Shown here piece by piece: positions 34,682-43,628 of a DNA stretch of 64,000 nt; positions within the stretch are counted from its first letter, which is position 1; each line of letters starts with the position of its first letter. The DNA lies in the NCBI RefSeq assembly GCF_000767615.3, contig NZ_CP009553.3:4402001-4466000 (forward strand). The letters run 5' to 3'. The stretch comes from Pandoraea pnomenusa. Lineage in GTDB: Bacteria > Pseudomonadota > Gammaproteobacteria > Burkholderiales > Burkholderiaceae. Position numbers and translations under genes: made by a program. A model generated the notes under the pieces. It did not search any database, was not told the DNA's origin, and was given only the letters and a program-made list of their open reading frames with translations.

Positions 34682-35476
34682 TCAAGTTCGCTGCGCAAGA
34701 TCGAGCCGACGGCGCATCGCTGCGAGATCCGGGACCGGCTTGACGACGTCGCGAGGCTGATCCACGCGCCGGGCTTCGGGCGATGGAGTCGGTGTCGGCG
34801 CGCGGTCGCTCTGCGCTTCGCGCTGCGGAGAGGCCGGCGGGGCGTTGCTGTACGCCGCGAGGTTCCACGCCGCCGCGTTCGCAGCCGGCGCATCACCCGC
34901 GATACGATCGGCAAAGCCCTTTTCCACAGCCTCATCGGCGGAAAACCACGTTTCCGCGGCCATCCATGCCAGGACGTCGGATTCATCTTGCCCGGTCTCC
35001 TTTGCGTAGGTTCGGACCAGCGTCGCGTCCACCGCGTCGAGCAAGCCCGCCATTTCCTTCAATTCATCGGCGTTACCCATCGCAAGCGCCCACCCCTTGT
35101 GGATCATCACGAATGCGCCCTCGCTGATCTCGACTTCGTCGGCGGCCAACATCACGAAGCTCGCCGCGCTCGCGGCAACTCCATCGATGTGCGCGATCAC
35201 TTTGGCCGAGTGGCCGCGGATTGCGGTTTCCATCGCCCGTGCCGCAAACACGTCGCCGCCAGGACAATTGATACGCAGATGGATCACGTCGGCGGTAATC
35301 TCGGCCAAGGCACGCACAAAGGACTGCGCTGAGATACCGCCCCACCAATCGTCAGTCACGATGGCGTCATACAGATAGACAGTGACCTCACTCGCTCCGG
35401 CCTGAGCTTGCACGCGAAGCCCCTCCCGCCGCCCGCGGTTGTCATTCAGCAGTTGCAGGATTCGGTTTTGCGCCAT
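34682..35476 (-). CDS. ClpP-like head maturation protease
   Basis: 264 residues. ClpP fold: INCPGGDVFAARAME, catalytic Ser in HIDGVAASAASFVML, His in AFVMIHKGW, and a late Asp region. The C-terminal 70 residues are Pro/Arg-rich and disordered, probably scaffold-like. It cleaves the capsid delta domain. Its start overlaps the portal gene end by 35 bp. Confidence 0.93.
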   Translation of the reverse strand: MAQNRILQLLNDNRGRREGLRVQAQAGASEVTVYLYDAIVTDDWWGGISAQSFVRALAEITADVIHLRINCPGGDVFAARAMETAIRGHSAKVIAHIDGVAASAASFVMLAADEVEISEGAFVMIHKGWALAMGNADELKEMAGLLDAVDATLVRTYAKETGQDESDVLAWMAAETWFSADEAVEKGFADRIAGDAPAANAAAWNLAAYSNAPPASPQREAQSDRAPTPTPSPEARRVDQPRDVVKPVPDLAAMRRRLDLAQRT

Positions 35477-36743
35477 CGTTGGTTCCCTTGAAAAGTGTGT
35501 CGCCGTCTTGGTGGACCGGCAGATTGACCTTGCGACGCGCCTCGTTCACCGTCATGAACCCCGGTTCGCCTGGCCGGCCGATGGCGACGCGCAACGAGTC
35601 ATAGAGCGACTTCAGGTCGCCGCGCTCGAGCGACGTTACGTCATGCTGCACAGTACGCGTCGCATTGCGCACCACTTTGCGGTTCAGCTCCTGGGCAATC
35701 TTCACCATGTGGCGCTGCAGCGTGTACTTGACGAAATTGATCCCGAACTGCTCGACGCTCGATCCCAGCGTCGTGGTCTTCTCAGGCCGGCCGATCAGAT
35801 AAGGCATGACGCCGAAGATGCCGCAGATGTCGTAGTCGGTTTGCTGGCGAGCCTCGAGCAGCTTCGCGTCCGCCACGGTCATGCTGATTTCCTTGACCTC
35901 CATCCCTCCGCCGAGAATGATCGGAGCCGTGCTATTGCTGAGGCCCGAGTAGCGCTCAATCCACTGCTTACGGAGCATGAGGACGGTTTGCTCGTCGACC
36001 TTCTGGTCCGTCTTGAGCACCAGATCGGGACGGAGCCCGTCAGTAGTCAATGCATCGAAGAGCTCCCCAGTCGCGTCAGCCAGCGCAACAGGATTTCGCA
36101 GCGCGTAGCGGATTTGCGACATCCCACGCCGGCCGTCGAAGCCAGGGCCGGGCACGTGGAGCATGTCGTCCTGGTCAATGACTTCTACCGTCCCCGTCGC
36201 CTGATTCCACAGCGTGTACGTCAGGCGATCGCCGACTATGTCCGGAAATACCGCCAGCGGGTGATACGGCTCGAACGCAGCGATTCGCGATGACATACGC
36301 GAAGCCCGGCGAATGCGCAGAAACATGTCGCCGTGCAGCAGCAGCGATTGCATGCCGAACTCCCATCCGACGCCAGCCGCCCAGCGGGTGTGCATTTCCT
36401 CGTTCAGCAGGTACCAAAATTCCGACTTGACCGGAAGCAGATCAAGACCATTCGACTCGAATTCCTCGATCTTGGTCGCCGCGATCGCACCGCCGATAAG
36501 CGAAACGCACGCATATACGGTGGCCGCACTCATGGCCGTGCGCTCAGTCACCGCACGGCCCCGACCGACGCCACCGGTCAACCAGCCGTATGCCTCCGTG
36601 CCGGACGTGATCTCACTCACCGGCACCGGCTGCGACTGCCCCTGCGCTTGGGCGCGCTGCGCCTGACGCTGAGCATTCCAGTTGCGCAGGATCGTCGATC
36701 CGGTGCGATCAGCGTCACCCTGATTGTTCAGACGTTGCGTCAT
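35442..36743 (-). CDS. phage portal protein, HK97 family
   Basis: 433 residues with MSAATVYACVSLIGGAIAATK, a LNEEMHTRWAAGVGWE block, IRYALRNPVALADATGELF and IFGVMPYLIGRPEKTTTLGSS. It forms the dodecameric DNA portal. This is unrelated to the P2-type portal fragment at 13768, which shows the two phages were of different kinds. The start overlaps the terminase stop (ATGA). Confidence 0.95.
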   Translation of the reverse strand: MTQRLNNQGDADRTGSTILRNWNAQRQAQRAQAQGQSQPVPVSEITSGTEAYGWLTGGVGRGRAVTERTAMSAATVYACVSLIGGAIAATKIEEFESNGLDLLPVKSEFWYLLNEEMHTRWAAGVGWEFGMQSLLLHGDMFLRIRRASRMSSRIAAFEPYHPLAVFPDIVGDRLTYTLWNQATGTVEVIDQDDMLHVPGPGFDGRRGMSQIRYALRNPVALADATGELFDALTTDGLRPDLVLKTDQKVDEQTVLMLRKQWIERYSGLSNSTAPIILGGGMEVKEISMTVADAKLLEARQQTDYDICGIFGVMPYLIGRPEKTTTLGSSVEQFGINFVKYTLQRHMVKIAQELNRKVVRNATRTVQHDVTSLERGDLKSLYDSLRVAIGRPGEPGFMTVNEARRKVNLPVHQDGDTLFKGTNDGAKPNPATAE

Positions 36744-38458
36744 AGGATGTAAATCTTCGGTTCGGGATCGGGCTCATGCATTAGCGCACGCGACATTGCC
36801 ATGCATGTCGCCACGATCGGATCAATGCGGCCACCCGACGTTTTCTTGTTCGGTCGGATGTTCTCGTTGGTGTCGATAAGCAACGTCACGTTGCTGGCAC
36901 ACCAGCGCAAGACTGGATTTCCACCGTGCTGGAGCCGCGCGCCATACACGAGCCGCTCGAGCAACTTCGAGCCCGGAGACAGACCGCCCATGTTCTGGGC
37001 CAGTTGCACCATCGGCACGTCTTTCTCCAGCAACTCATTAACGATGTGAGTTGCATTCCAGGGGTCGAAGGCAATGTCCTGCACGTCGTACAGGTCGCAT
37101 GCGGCAATCACCGCATCACGAACCGAGCCGTAATCGGCAACTGAACCCTCGGTCACGGTCAGCCAACCGGCCTCGGCCCATTTCGCGTACGGCGCCGCGT
37201 CGCTCGCGGACTGCTCGTCGACCTTGCGCTGTGGCGCGAAAATTCGTGCCACCACGTACCAATCTCCCTCCGCATCCGGATCGTCGGCCAGCTCGCCGCG
37301 AAATCCCTCTGGCGGAAACACCAGCACGAACGCACACAAATCTTGAGTGCTGGCCAGGTCCAAACCGCCGAAGCACCGCCGGCCCGCCAGTTGACGCGCA
37401 TCGAATGCCGTTGCCCCTCGATCCCACACCGAGATATCGAACCAGCTCAGCGCCGAGTTCACCCACACGTTCAGGTCTTTCGTCAGGAAATTCGCCTTTG
37501 CGCTCGGCAACTCGGCGGCCTTCGCTGCTTGCGAGACCATGTACTCTCGCGTTTTCGCACTGCCCAAACTCGGATTTGCCTTCGGCCAAACCGCAGGATC
37601 GAACGGATCGTCCTGGGGGTCGAGGGTGTAGATGTAACCGAAGAAGCTGTCGTCCTGCTTTTTGCCAGTCAGGATCAGCGCCAGGTAGCCGCGAATCTCC
37701 GTGCAGATCCCGTCGAGGATGTACCCCGCCGTCGTGATTGCCGAGATGAGCGGTTGCCGTCGAGCACCAAGCGCCGACTCCATCACATCCCAGACTTCGC
37801 GCGTAGGGTGCGCATGCAGCTCATCGACGATACAGGCGTACGGATTCAGACCATCAAGCGACTCGGCGTTCGCCGGCAACGGCTTGAACACTCCACTGCC
37901 GAGCAGGATTCGCTCCTGGTTGGCGCCGTCGTACAGCTTGACCGATTTGGCAAGTCGCTTTGAGCGGCGCAGTCGGCGCTTGTAATTGTCGAGCGCCGGC
38001 TTGAACACGCTCATGGCCTGCTCGCGAGTGGTGGCGATCGTGTACACCTCGGGCCCGATTTCGCCGTCCATCAGGAAAAGGTAATCGGCGATCGCCGCCT
38101 TCCATGTCGACTTACCGTTCTTGCGCGCGACCTCCTCATAGCCCGTTCGAAACCGCCGAAACATCGTTGCCGCGCGGCGCCAGCCGAACAACACCGCCGT
38201 CCAAAAGCGCTGCCACGGATCAAGCACCAACGGCGTGCCGGCCTTCGCACCTTTGATATGGTGAAACTGCGTCTCGATCCAGTCGATGCAATGGCGCGCG
38301 TGCGGCGAGCTGAACACCAAACCCCGCGACGGGCCATAGGCCAGATCTTCGTAGTGTCGGAGCACCGCAAGAAATACAAACTCGCATTCGAGCACCTCGC
38401 CCCGAAGCACCGGCAGGCCGTACAGCAGATCCCAGTCTTCGAGACGTGCGGGCGTCAA
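36740..38458 (-). CDS. terminase large subunit
   Basis: About 572 residues if translation starts at the TTG at 38458, which overlaps the small-subunit stop (TTGA). The frame is open further back inside that gene, so the start is uncertain and no clear ribosome binding site is seen. The ATPase region includes ARKNGKSTWKAAIADYL (Walker A-like) and YACIVDELHAH (Walker B). The nuclease region includes GGLDLASTQDLCAFV and DPWNATHIV. It pumps DNA into the head; HK97-type, probably cos or headful. Confidence 0.94.
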   Translation of the reverse strand: MTPARLEDWDLLYGLPVLRGEVLECEFVFLAVLRHYEDLAYGPSRGLVFSSPHARHCIDWIETQFHHIKGAKAGTPLVLDPWQRFWTAVLFGWRRAATMFRRFRTGYEEVARKNGKSTWKAAIADYLFLMDGEIGPEVYTIATTREQAMSVFKPALDNYKRRLRRSKRLAKSVKLYDGANQERILLGSGVFKPLPANAESLDGLNPYACIVDELHAHPTREVWDVMESALGARRQPLISAITTAGYILDGICTEIRGYLALILTGKKQDDSFFGYIYTLDPQDDPFDPAVWPKANPSLGSAKTREYMVSQAAKAAELPSAKANFLTKDLNVWVNSALSWFDISVWDRGATAFDARQLAGRRCFGGLDLASTQDLCAFVLVFPPEGFRGELADDPDAEGDWYVVARIFAPQRKVDEQSASDAAPYAKWAEAGWLTVTEGSVADYGSVRDAVIAACDLYDVQDIAFDPWNATHIVNELLEKDVPMVQLAQNMGGLSPGSKLLERLVYGARLQHGGNPVLRWCASNVTLLIDTNENIRPNKKTSGGRIDPIVATCMAMSRALMHEPDPEPKIYIL

Positions 38459-38958
38459 GCGGGCAAGGCGCTCGGGTGCGAGCGAGCATGCTCCACCAGC
38501 TGATCGAACAAATCGTCCTGCGGATTCGGATCGCCCATCTTCGTCTGCGCCACCAACATCGACGGCAGTGTCAGACAAGCTTCCGGCAAACATTTGAGCA
38601 ATCCTTCCTTGAGGCTTTTCGCCGCGTAGTACAGCTGGTGCGGCTGCGTATGACCGTTCGGCGTTACGACCATGAACGATCCGTGATTGATCTTTTCGAA
38701 GTCGCGCAATTGAAGTTCAGCCTTCACCCACCTGACGAAGTCGACACATACGATCGCCAACACGATGCCGGCGGTTCGATGTGGCACGCCCTCCTCTCTG
38801 AGTGCGACGCACAGGTAATCCCACACCTTCCGGTGAGCGGACTCGAAATGCACCCCCGGCGGCGGCGGCGGCGACACGATTTGCTTCCCAACCGGGACCG
38901 GGCCCTGCTGGACAGGTGCGCCCGGAGACACCGGCGTATTCGGTTCATTCGGAGCCAT
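38455..38958 (-). CDS. terminase small subunit, P27 family
   Basis: 167 residues from the ATG at 38958 (MAPNEPNTPVS) with AGAGGA upstream. A proline-rich N-terminus (VSPPPPPGVHFE) precedes the helix-rich P27 domain (HRKVWDYLCVALREEGVPHRTAG). It recognises the packaging site, probably near 38980-39170. First gene of the packaging/head module. Confidence 0.82.
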   Translation of the reverse strand: MAPNEPNTPVSPGAPVQQGPVPVGKQIVSPPPPPGVHFESAHRKVWDYLCVALREEGVPHRTAGIVLAIVCVDFVRWVKAELQLRDFEKINHGSFMVVTPNGHTQPHQLYYAAKSLKEGLLKCLPEACLTLPSMLVAQTKMGDPNPQDDLFDQLVEHARSHPSALPA

Positions 38959-39177
38959 AGAGCGTCCTCTGTTCACGAGCCGACAAAAACTTCATCTCGC
39001 TTCATCTGATCGGCTCTATCGGGCGGCGTGTTTAACCCCCCCTCTCTGAAAAATGCGTCGAGAAAAAATCGAGCTGGGCGTACGGTCCCGGCGGCGTTCG
39101 CCCTCGGAAAAATGTACCCCCCCTGCCCGCGCGGCCATCGCTGCTCAAAAATTCAGCATCTAAGCGCACCCGCGATC

Positions 39178-39549
39178 TCATCGCCGAATCTGCCGCGCTC
39201 GTGCACTTTCGTCGGCAGTTTTCGCCGCGTGACACGTCGGGCAGATCGACTGCAAGTTCGACTCGTCATCCGTGCCGCCTTCCGCTTTCGCAACAATATG
39301 ATCGACGTGCCGTGCAGCGGTGACGCGACCGACCTTTCGACACGGCTGGCACAGGCCGTTGTCGCGTTCGAGAATTCGAGCACGCAGCCTTACCCACTTG
39401 GCGCCATAACCTCGGGCATGACGCGAGCCGCGGTTCGGATCTCGCTGCCACCCCGACGCCTCTTTGGCGTGCTGCGCGCAGTAGCCAGGCACTGGAACCA
39501 GACAACGGCAGCCAACGTGCCGGCACTTCGACGGAGCTTGACGGGGCAT
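39178..39549 (-). CDS. HNH endonuclease
   Basis: 123 residues from MPRQAPSKCRHVGC. Zinc-binding Cys pairs (CRHVGC, CQPC, CPTC) and the HNH core ARHVDHIVAKAEGGTDDESNLQSIC are clear. In HK97-like phages an HNH protein beside the terminase is needed for cos cleavage during packaging. Its position just upstream of the small terminase fits that role. Confidence 0.92.
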   Translation of the reverse strand: MPRQAPSKCRHVGCRCLVPVPGYCAQHAKEASGWQRDPNRGSRHARGYGAKWVRLRARILERDNGLCQPCRKVGRVTAARHVDHIVAKAEGGTDDESNLQSICPTCHAAKTADESARARQIRR

Positions 39550-39607
39550 AACAATCACCCTCGGACGAACGCCCTACCACGCGGAAGCGAATCGCGGGAA
39601 CCCTCGG

Positions 39608-39648
39608 CGGAAAACAAAAAGCCCGCGAGGCGCGAACCTAGCGGGCGA
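39608..39648 (-). terminator. intrinsic terminator before the packaging genes
   Basis: On the minus strand GCCCGC (39646-39641) pairs with GCGGGC (39626-39621), followed by TTTTTGTTTT. It lies between the Q-like gene and the HNH gene, the position at which a lambda Q-type antiterminator would act. The 270-bp region around it holds no gene. Confidence 0.72.
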
Positions 39649-39819
39649 TGACTGCGACAGCTTCGACTCATTCATTCTGGAGACGCAGGCTTCGCAAAGC
39701 GTAGCTGAAATGTACGAGTATCCGCGCCTGTTTTCAAGGGTCCGAGGGGTAGCTGTTCTGGAAGCTCATGATTTGAAAAAGGAAATCGACGTCAATTCGC
39801 GCGCAGTTTTTGGCGATTT

Positions 39820-40248
39820 CTAAGCGCGAGCCATGGGTTTAAGTACAGCGGCATGCGTTGGCACAGCCGCTCTTGGGTTCTCGATGCAGTACTGAACGCC
39901 GTTATGCAACATCTGCCGCAGCTTTCGGTAATGGCCCTCGCTGACCCGGGCTCGCTTTGCGGCGTCCGACATCGTCAATGCCCATACGTACTCAAGCAGC
40001 GCGATATCCTGCAACTGGCGCGATTGCTTGCGCACGGCATCGTCGGTCTGTGAGCACTCAAGCTCTTGCACAGGGACATAGACCGGCGGCATGGCCCGAT
40101 CGCTGGGGTCGATCGTCAGGCTGCTGCTGCCATATCCCATGCGCCCCTGCATCTCGACCCACCTGCCCCACGAAATGAGACGTTCCCGCACACGCTCGTG
40201 TGGATCTCGCCGCCCACCGCGCTCACGCGGCAATGCCAATCTACTCAT
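39820..40248 (-). CDS. putative late-gene regulator (antiterminator Q-like)
   Basis: 142 residues. The arrangement RVRERLISWGRWVEMQGRMGYG with a C-terminal helix-turn-helix-like DAAKRARVSEGHYRKLRQMLHNG resembles small phage antitermination/late-activator proteins. It is the last gene of the leftward early operon and is followed by a terminator and the late genes, which supports the role. The start overlaps the replication protein stop (ATGA). Confidence rests mainly on context. Confidence 0.6.
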   Translation of the reverse strand: MSRLALPRERGGRRDPHERVRERLISWGRWVEMQGRMGYGSSSLTIDPSDRAMPPVYVPVQELECSQTDDAVRKQSRQLQDIALLEYVWALTMSDAAKRARVSEGHYRKLRQMLHNGVQYCIENPRAAVPTHAAVLKPMARA

Positions 40249-40694
40249 GCTCCCTCCTCGTTATCGACCGCTTCCCGGTAATGATCCAGACACCACCAAT
40301 GCCCGCCGTGCTTCATCGCGCCACGCCGGGCGCACCGCTCACCTGCCGCGCCAACGTGGCAACACCCTCCGTCGGCATGGCCAGTTGAAGGCGGCGCCGC
40401 CACCTTCCCCGGCGCCACTACTGCTGACGCCTCACGGCGAATCACCAGTTGGTCCCACTGAGCGCGGAGCTTCGCAGGCGAAAGAATGTTGTTCCGCCAA
40501 AAGGCATCGCGGTTCGCCCAATCGAAGAGCGCAGCGATTTCCCGCCTTGAGCGCCGGTCTCGCTCGCGCATCAGGCGCACGTCTCGCGACCACGAGTGCA
40601 TATCGGGCTGGCGGTGCGTCGGATGCATGCCGAGAATGCGCGCGAAGATCCACTCCGCCAGCCGCAGATCCTCCGCCGCGTCGTCAACGACCAT
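40245..40694 (-). CDS. replication initiator, C-terminal part (separated by a frameshift)
   Basis: 149 residues from the ATG at 40694. Contains PDMHSWSRDVRLMRERDRR, then IAALFDWANRDAFWRNNIL, then SPAKLRAQWDQL, the conserved C-terminal domain of many phage O-type/DnaT-like replication proteins. The frame is open back to about 40810 without a stop (QVRGTDTNTPLTEISNKTSL), so the domain belongs to the protein begun at 41287. One added G in the run of six at 40805-40810 unites them into about 347 residues. A zinc-like C/H cluster (CCHVGAAGERCARR) lies near the end. Confidence 0.75.
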   Translation of the reverse strand: MVVDDAAEDLRLAEWIFARILGMHPTHRQPDMHSWSRDVRLMRERDRRSRREIAALFDWANRDAFWRNNILSPAKLRAQWDQLVIRREASAVVAPGKVAAPPSTGHADGGCCHVGAAGERCARRGAMKHGGHWWCLDHYREAVDNEEGA

Positions 40695-40722
40695 TCCCCC
40701 ACCAAACGAAAGGTCATTTCTC

Positions 40723-40742
40723 GTCCCATCGCAAGATGGGAC
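40723..40742. repeat. 8-bp perfect hairpin beside the origin
   Basis: GTCCCATC (40723-40730), GCAA loop, GATGGGAC (40735-40742). It is followed by an AT-rich stretch (40747-40784) and then the iterons. Likely part of the replication origin or an mRNA structure; no T-tract. Confidence 0.5.
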
Positions 40743-40768
40743 AAGAGAGGTTTTATTACTAATCTCTG

Positions 40769-41287
40769 TTAGTGGAGTATTAGTGTCCGTGCCACGGACC
40801 TGATCCCCCCGAAATCCCCCCCAGGCACGCCGGCGCTCAAATCGTCAAGTCCGTCAGACGGACCTTGCTCCGAATCATGTCCGTGGCACGGACCTACCCC
40901 GTTCGAGCGGCCTTTAGAATCAATTGCTTGCGAAGAGCCACGTCCGTGCGGCGGACGTTGTAACAAGCCAGCCACCTCGGAGATATGCACGCGTACCACT
41001 CCATCGGGTACAGCCAAACGGTAGTGATTCTGCGCCCACTGCTCACCGGGCTGCCTTCGTCGCCACTTCTCTAGCCAGCCCGCTTTGACGGCGGCATCGA
41101 GGTACTTGCACACTGAGCTGCGCGACAATCCGGTTTCCTCGACCAGACGCTCGATCGACGGCCACGCAATCTCGTCGGCGACGTTCATGTAGCAGCCGAT
41201 CGTATGCAGAATCAGGCGCGAGTGCGGGTGCAAGTCGCTTTTCATCATCGCCTTGCGCCAGTTAAAGAAGTTCGGCAAAGCCGTCAT
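40769..41287 (-). CDS. replication initiator (lambda O-like), N-terminal winged-helix part
   Basis: 172 residues as read. The N-terminus FFNWRKAMMKSDLHPHSRL with SIERLVEETGLSRSSVCKYL and AAVKAGWLEKWRRRQPG is a helix-turn-helix domain of phage replication proteins. It would bind the iterons that lie inside its own gene, as lambda O does, and load the adjacent DnaB. The ATG has GAGG 7 bases upstream. A probable single-base deletion at 40805-40810 ends the frame early at 40769. Confidence 0.82.
   Translation of the reverse strand: MTALPNFFNWRKAMMKSDLHPHSRLILHTIGCYMNVADEIAWPSIERLVEETGLSRSSVCKYLDAAVKAGWLEKWRRRQPGEQWAQNHYRLAVPDGVVRVHISEVAGLLQRPPHGRGSSQAIDSKGRSNGVGPCHGHDSEQGPSDGLDDLSAGVPGGDFGGIRSVARTLILH
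40785..40956. other. phage replication origin: four iterons
   Basis: Four 15-bp palindromic iterons, GTCCGTG-x-CACGGAC in consensus: 40785-40799 (perfect), 40849-40863, 40879-40893 (perfect), 40942-40956. Starts are 64, 30 and 63 bp apart, close to whole helical turns (6, 3, 6), so all sites face the same side. An AT-rich region follows at 40747-40784. This matches the lambda ori layout within the O gene. Confidence 0.72.
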
Positions 41288-41298
41288 AGATAACCTCG

Positions 41299-42672
41299 TT
41301 ACGTTGAGCCTTGCGGCCCACTCGAGAAATCCTCGAATCTCGTTACGTCACCGCGCCAAGCCAAACGGATCGTGGCGCGCGCGCCATTGCGCTGCTTCTC
41401 AACGATCAGTTCTGCGCTCCCCTTGTCCATCGAATCGGGGTTATAGACCTCATCGCGATACAAAAACCAGATCTGGTCTGCATCCTGCTCGATGGCGCCG
41501 CAGTCTTTGATATCGGACATCACGGGCCGCTTGTTGGTGCGCTTTTCAACTTCGCGATTCACCTGAGCAAGGGCGATCACGGGAACCCGCTCGTCCATCG
41601 CGAGTTTCTTCAATGCCCGAGAAACCTGCGCAAGGTCAGCCGCGCGGTTCGCCGTCGGCGACTCGATGTCCATCAGCTGCAGGTAGTCCACGATGATCAA
41701 CCCGAGTTGCTTCTCGCCGACCATCCGCTTCAGCTTCCGCACAGCGGCGCGCAGTGAAGTTGGCGTAACAGTTGATTCCTGCTTGACGTAGATTGGGATG
41801 TCATTCAGATGCATTGCGCCATGCGTCAGGCGGGGCCAATCCTCGTCACGCATTCGCCCCGCCCGAAGGCGGTTTTGACTGAGCTTCGACGCCGATGCAA
41901 GTAAGCGCATCGCCAGCGCGAAGCCACCCATCTCCATCGAAGCAACGGCCACGGCCCGGCCGATGGAGGTGGCCACGTATTCCGCGATGTTCATCGAAAG
42001 CGCCGTCTTTCCCATCGCCGGCCGAGCACCGATCACAATGAAGTCCGTGTCCATCAATCCGGACGTCAGCTCATCCAACGCAGTGAAGCCCGTCGCGAGC
42101 CCAACGATCCCAGACTTGTCTTCCCGGTGATACATGTCATCAACGTGCTGCACTACCTCGGCCAGGTATGGCGTGATTGGTCGAAAACCTTCGTTCGCGC
42201 GCTGTGCATCGTCGGTCAGTGACAGTAGCTCGGCCTGCGCCTGGTCGATGACATCGGCGGCCTCGCGCCCGCCTGTTTTGTAAGCCATCTCCAGGGCCTT
42301 GCTGGCCGATCGCGCCAATCCGCGCAGCATCGCCCGATCGCGCACGATCTCGGCATATCGGACGATGTTGGCTGCGCTAGGCGTGTTTGATGCTAATTCG
42401 TTCAGATAAGCAAGCGGTCGCTCGATCTTGACGCCGGTGTCCTGCAACCGCTGAAACACCGTGATCACGTCGGCGTGCTTGCCAATGGAAAGTAGCGCCT
42501 CGATCGCCCGATAAATCGCGGCGTGCTCCGAGATGTAAAAGTCGTTTGCTGAGATGGTGTCGCAGATGCGGTCATATGCCTCGTTGTCGAGCAGTAGCGC
42601 ACCAATTACGGATTGTTCAGCCTCTTGGGCAAAGATCGGCCTTTTCGCGGCGACGGGATCGCGCGTTCCCAT
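41299..42672 (-). CDS. replicative DNA helicase, DnaB family
   Basis: 457 residues. The N-terminal DnaB domain (IFAQEAEQSVIGALLLDNEAYD) is followed by the RecA-like core with Walker A GARPAMGKTAL, Walker B LIIVDYLQLMD and the arginine finger region (KSAL-type VEKQRNGAR). The phage carries its own helicase, so it needs only loading by the O-like protein that follows. It starts 26 bp after the small gene at 42699. Confidence 0.95.
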   Translation of the reverse strand: MGTRDPVAAKRPIFAQEAEQSVIGALLLDNEAYDRICDTISANDFYISEHAAIYRAIEALLSIGKHADVITVFQRLQDTGVKIERPLAYLNELASNTPSAANIVRYAEIVRDRAMLRGLARSASKALEMAYKTGGREAADVIDQAQAELLSLTDDAQRANEGFRPITPYLAEVVQHVDDMYHREDKSGIVGLATGFTALDELTSGLMDTDFIVIGARPAMGKTALSMNIAEYVATSIGRAVAVASMEMGGFALAMRLLASASKLSQNRLRAGRMRDEDWPRLTHGAMHLNDIPIYVKQESTVTPTSLRAAVRKLKRMVGEKQLGLIIVDYLQLMDIESPTANRAADLAQVSRALKKLAMDERVPVIALAQVNREVEKRTNKRPVMSDIKDCGAIEQDADQIWFLYRDEVYNPDSMDKGSAELIVEKQRNGARATIRLAWRGDVTRFEDFSSGPQGST

Positions 42673-42698
42673 TGATTCCCCCGGTGATTAAGCGCGAT

Positions 42699-42953
42699 TC
42701 AACGCGCCGCAAAGTGTTCAAGGTCGGCAATCACGGCGTCGATGTCAGCCCGGCCGTCGTAGACCCCGACGAGATGGCCGTGCACCGTCGAGCGCCGCAG
42801 TTCGCAAGCACAGCGTGCCGTCGACGTGCGCAGCGCAACCGCTTCGCCCTTCACGACAAACACCGCGAACGGCTCGCGGGCACGGTAGAGGACGTTCTCG
42901 ATCGCATGCACCGCGCGCTGCATGGCCCGCTTTCCTAGCGTGGGCTTCGGCAT
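42699..42953 (-). CDS. small hypothetical protein
   Basis: 84 residues from the ATG at 42953, which overlaps the CII stop (TGATG). Sequence MPKPTLGKRAMQRAVHAIEN with a basic N-terminus and a mixed C-terminal part (YDGRADIDAVIADLEHF). No family recognised; co-transcribed with cII and dnaB. Confidence 0.65.
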   Translation of the reverse strand: MPKPTLGKRAMQRAVHAIENVLYRAREPFAVFVVKGEAVALRTSTARCACELRRSTVHGHLVGVYDGRADIDAVIADLEHFAAR

Positions 42954-43483
42954 CAGTCCCCCGAACAGCAATTCGGTCGACCGGAAGCAGTCATATCGCT
43001 CTGGTGCCGGGCCGTCACATTCGCGCGCCACAGTGAAACCGCATGGAGGCACTCTTGAAACAGCTTCTCGATCTCGCCGTGCTCGCTGCAGTCGATCACG
43101 CCATCGTTGCGAATCGACTCGCTAACCTTTTCAGCCACAGCTCCAATCCGGCCGATTGCATCGCCGAGCGCAGTTGCAAGTTGCCCTTGATCACCAGCTT
43201 CCTCGATAACCGGCATCTGGATAGCGACGCGCCCCAAACGCCATTCCGCCGCGTCGATCGCCAGCGTGGCCTCGCGCACTCGAGCAGCAGTGCAAAGCTC
43301 AGTGATCTCTGTCGCCTCCTCGAAAGTCACGTGATGCGTGTCGATATCGGGACGAAGCTTGTTTCGCAGCACATTGACCGACTTCCCCATGCGCTGCGCG
43401 AGCGCCTCGACCCCTCCCGGGTAAGCGCGCGCTATCAAGTACAGGGCATCATGCTGATTGATTTCGTTGTAACGACGGGTCAC
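42953..43483 (-). CDS. phage regulatory protein CII family
   Basis: 176 residues. The N-terminus (RYNEINQHDALYLIARAYPG, then GVEALAQRMGKSVNVLRNKLRP) and HVTFEEATEITELC match the CII (CP76) family found in P2/186-related phages. It binds DNA to promote lysogeny by activating the repressor promoter. It is the second gene of the leftward early operon. Confidence 0.9.
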   Translation of the reverse strand: MTRRYNEINQHDALYLIARAYPGGVEALAQRMGKSVNVLRNKLRPDIDTHHVTFEEATEITELCTAARVREATLAIDAAEWRLGRVAIQMPVIEEAGDQGQLATALGDAIGRIGAVAEKVSESIRNDGVIDCSEHGEIEKLFQECLHAVSLWRANVTARHQSDMTASGRPNCCSGD

Positions 43484-43628
43484 GGTTAACGCTCCTCATT
43501 TTTGCCGTGTTTACTTTTGGGGTGCGCCGATACCATTGCTTCAGCCAACACCAATGGAACCGACATGCATCGAAAGCCGAAATATCTGCGACGCCTCTCT
43601 CCGGTAGAGCGCGCACGCATCAAGCGCT

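Noticed and set aside
33119..35332. 737-residue open frame on the plus strand
   Set aside because: It is antisense to the capsid, connector and protease genes, with no domain and arginine/histidine-rich composition typical of shadows.
40785..40956. CRISPR array
   Set aside because: The four 15-bp repeats are palindromic, unevenly spaced, embedded in a coding region and have no cas genes nearby. They fit origin iterons.
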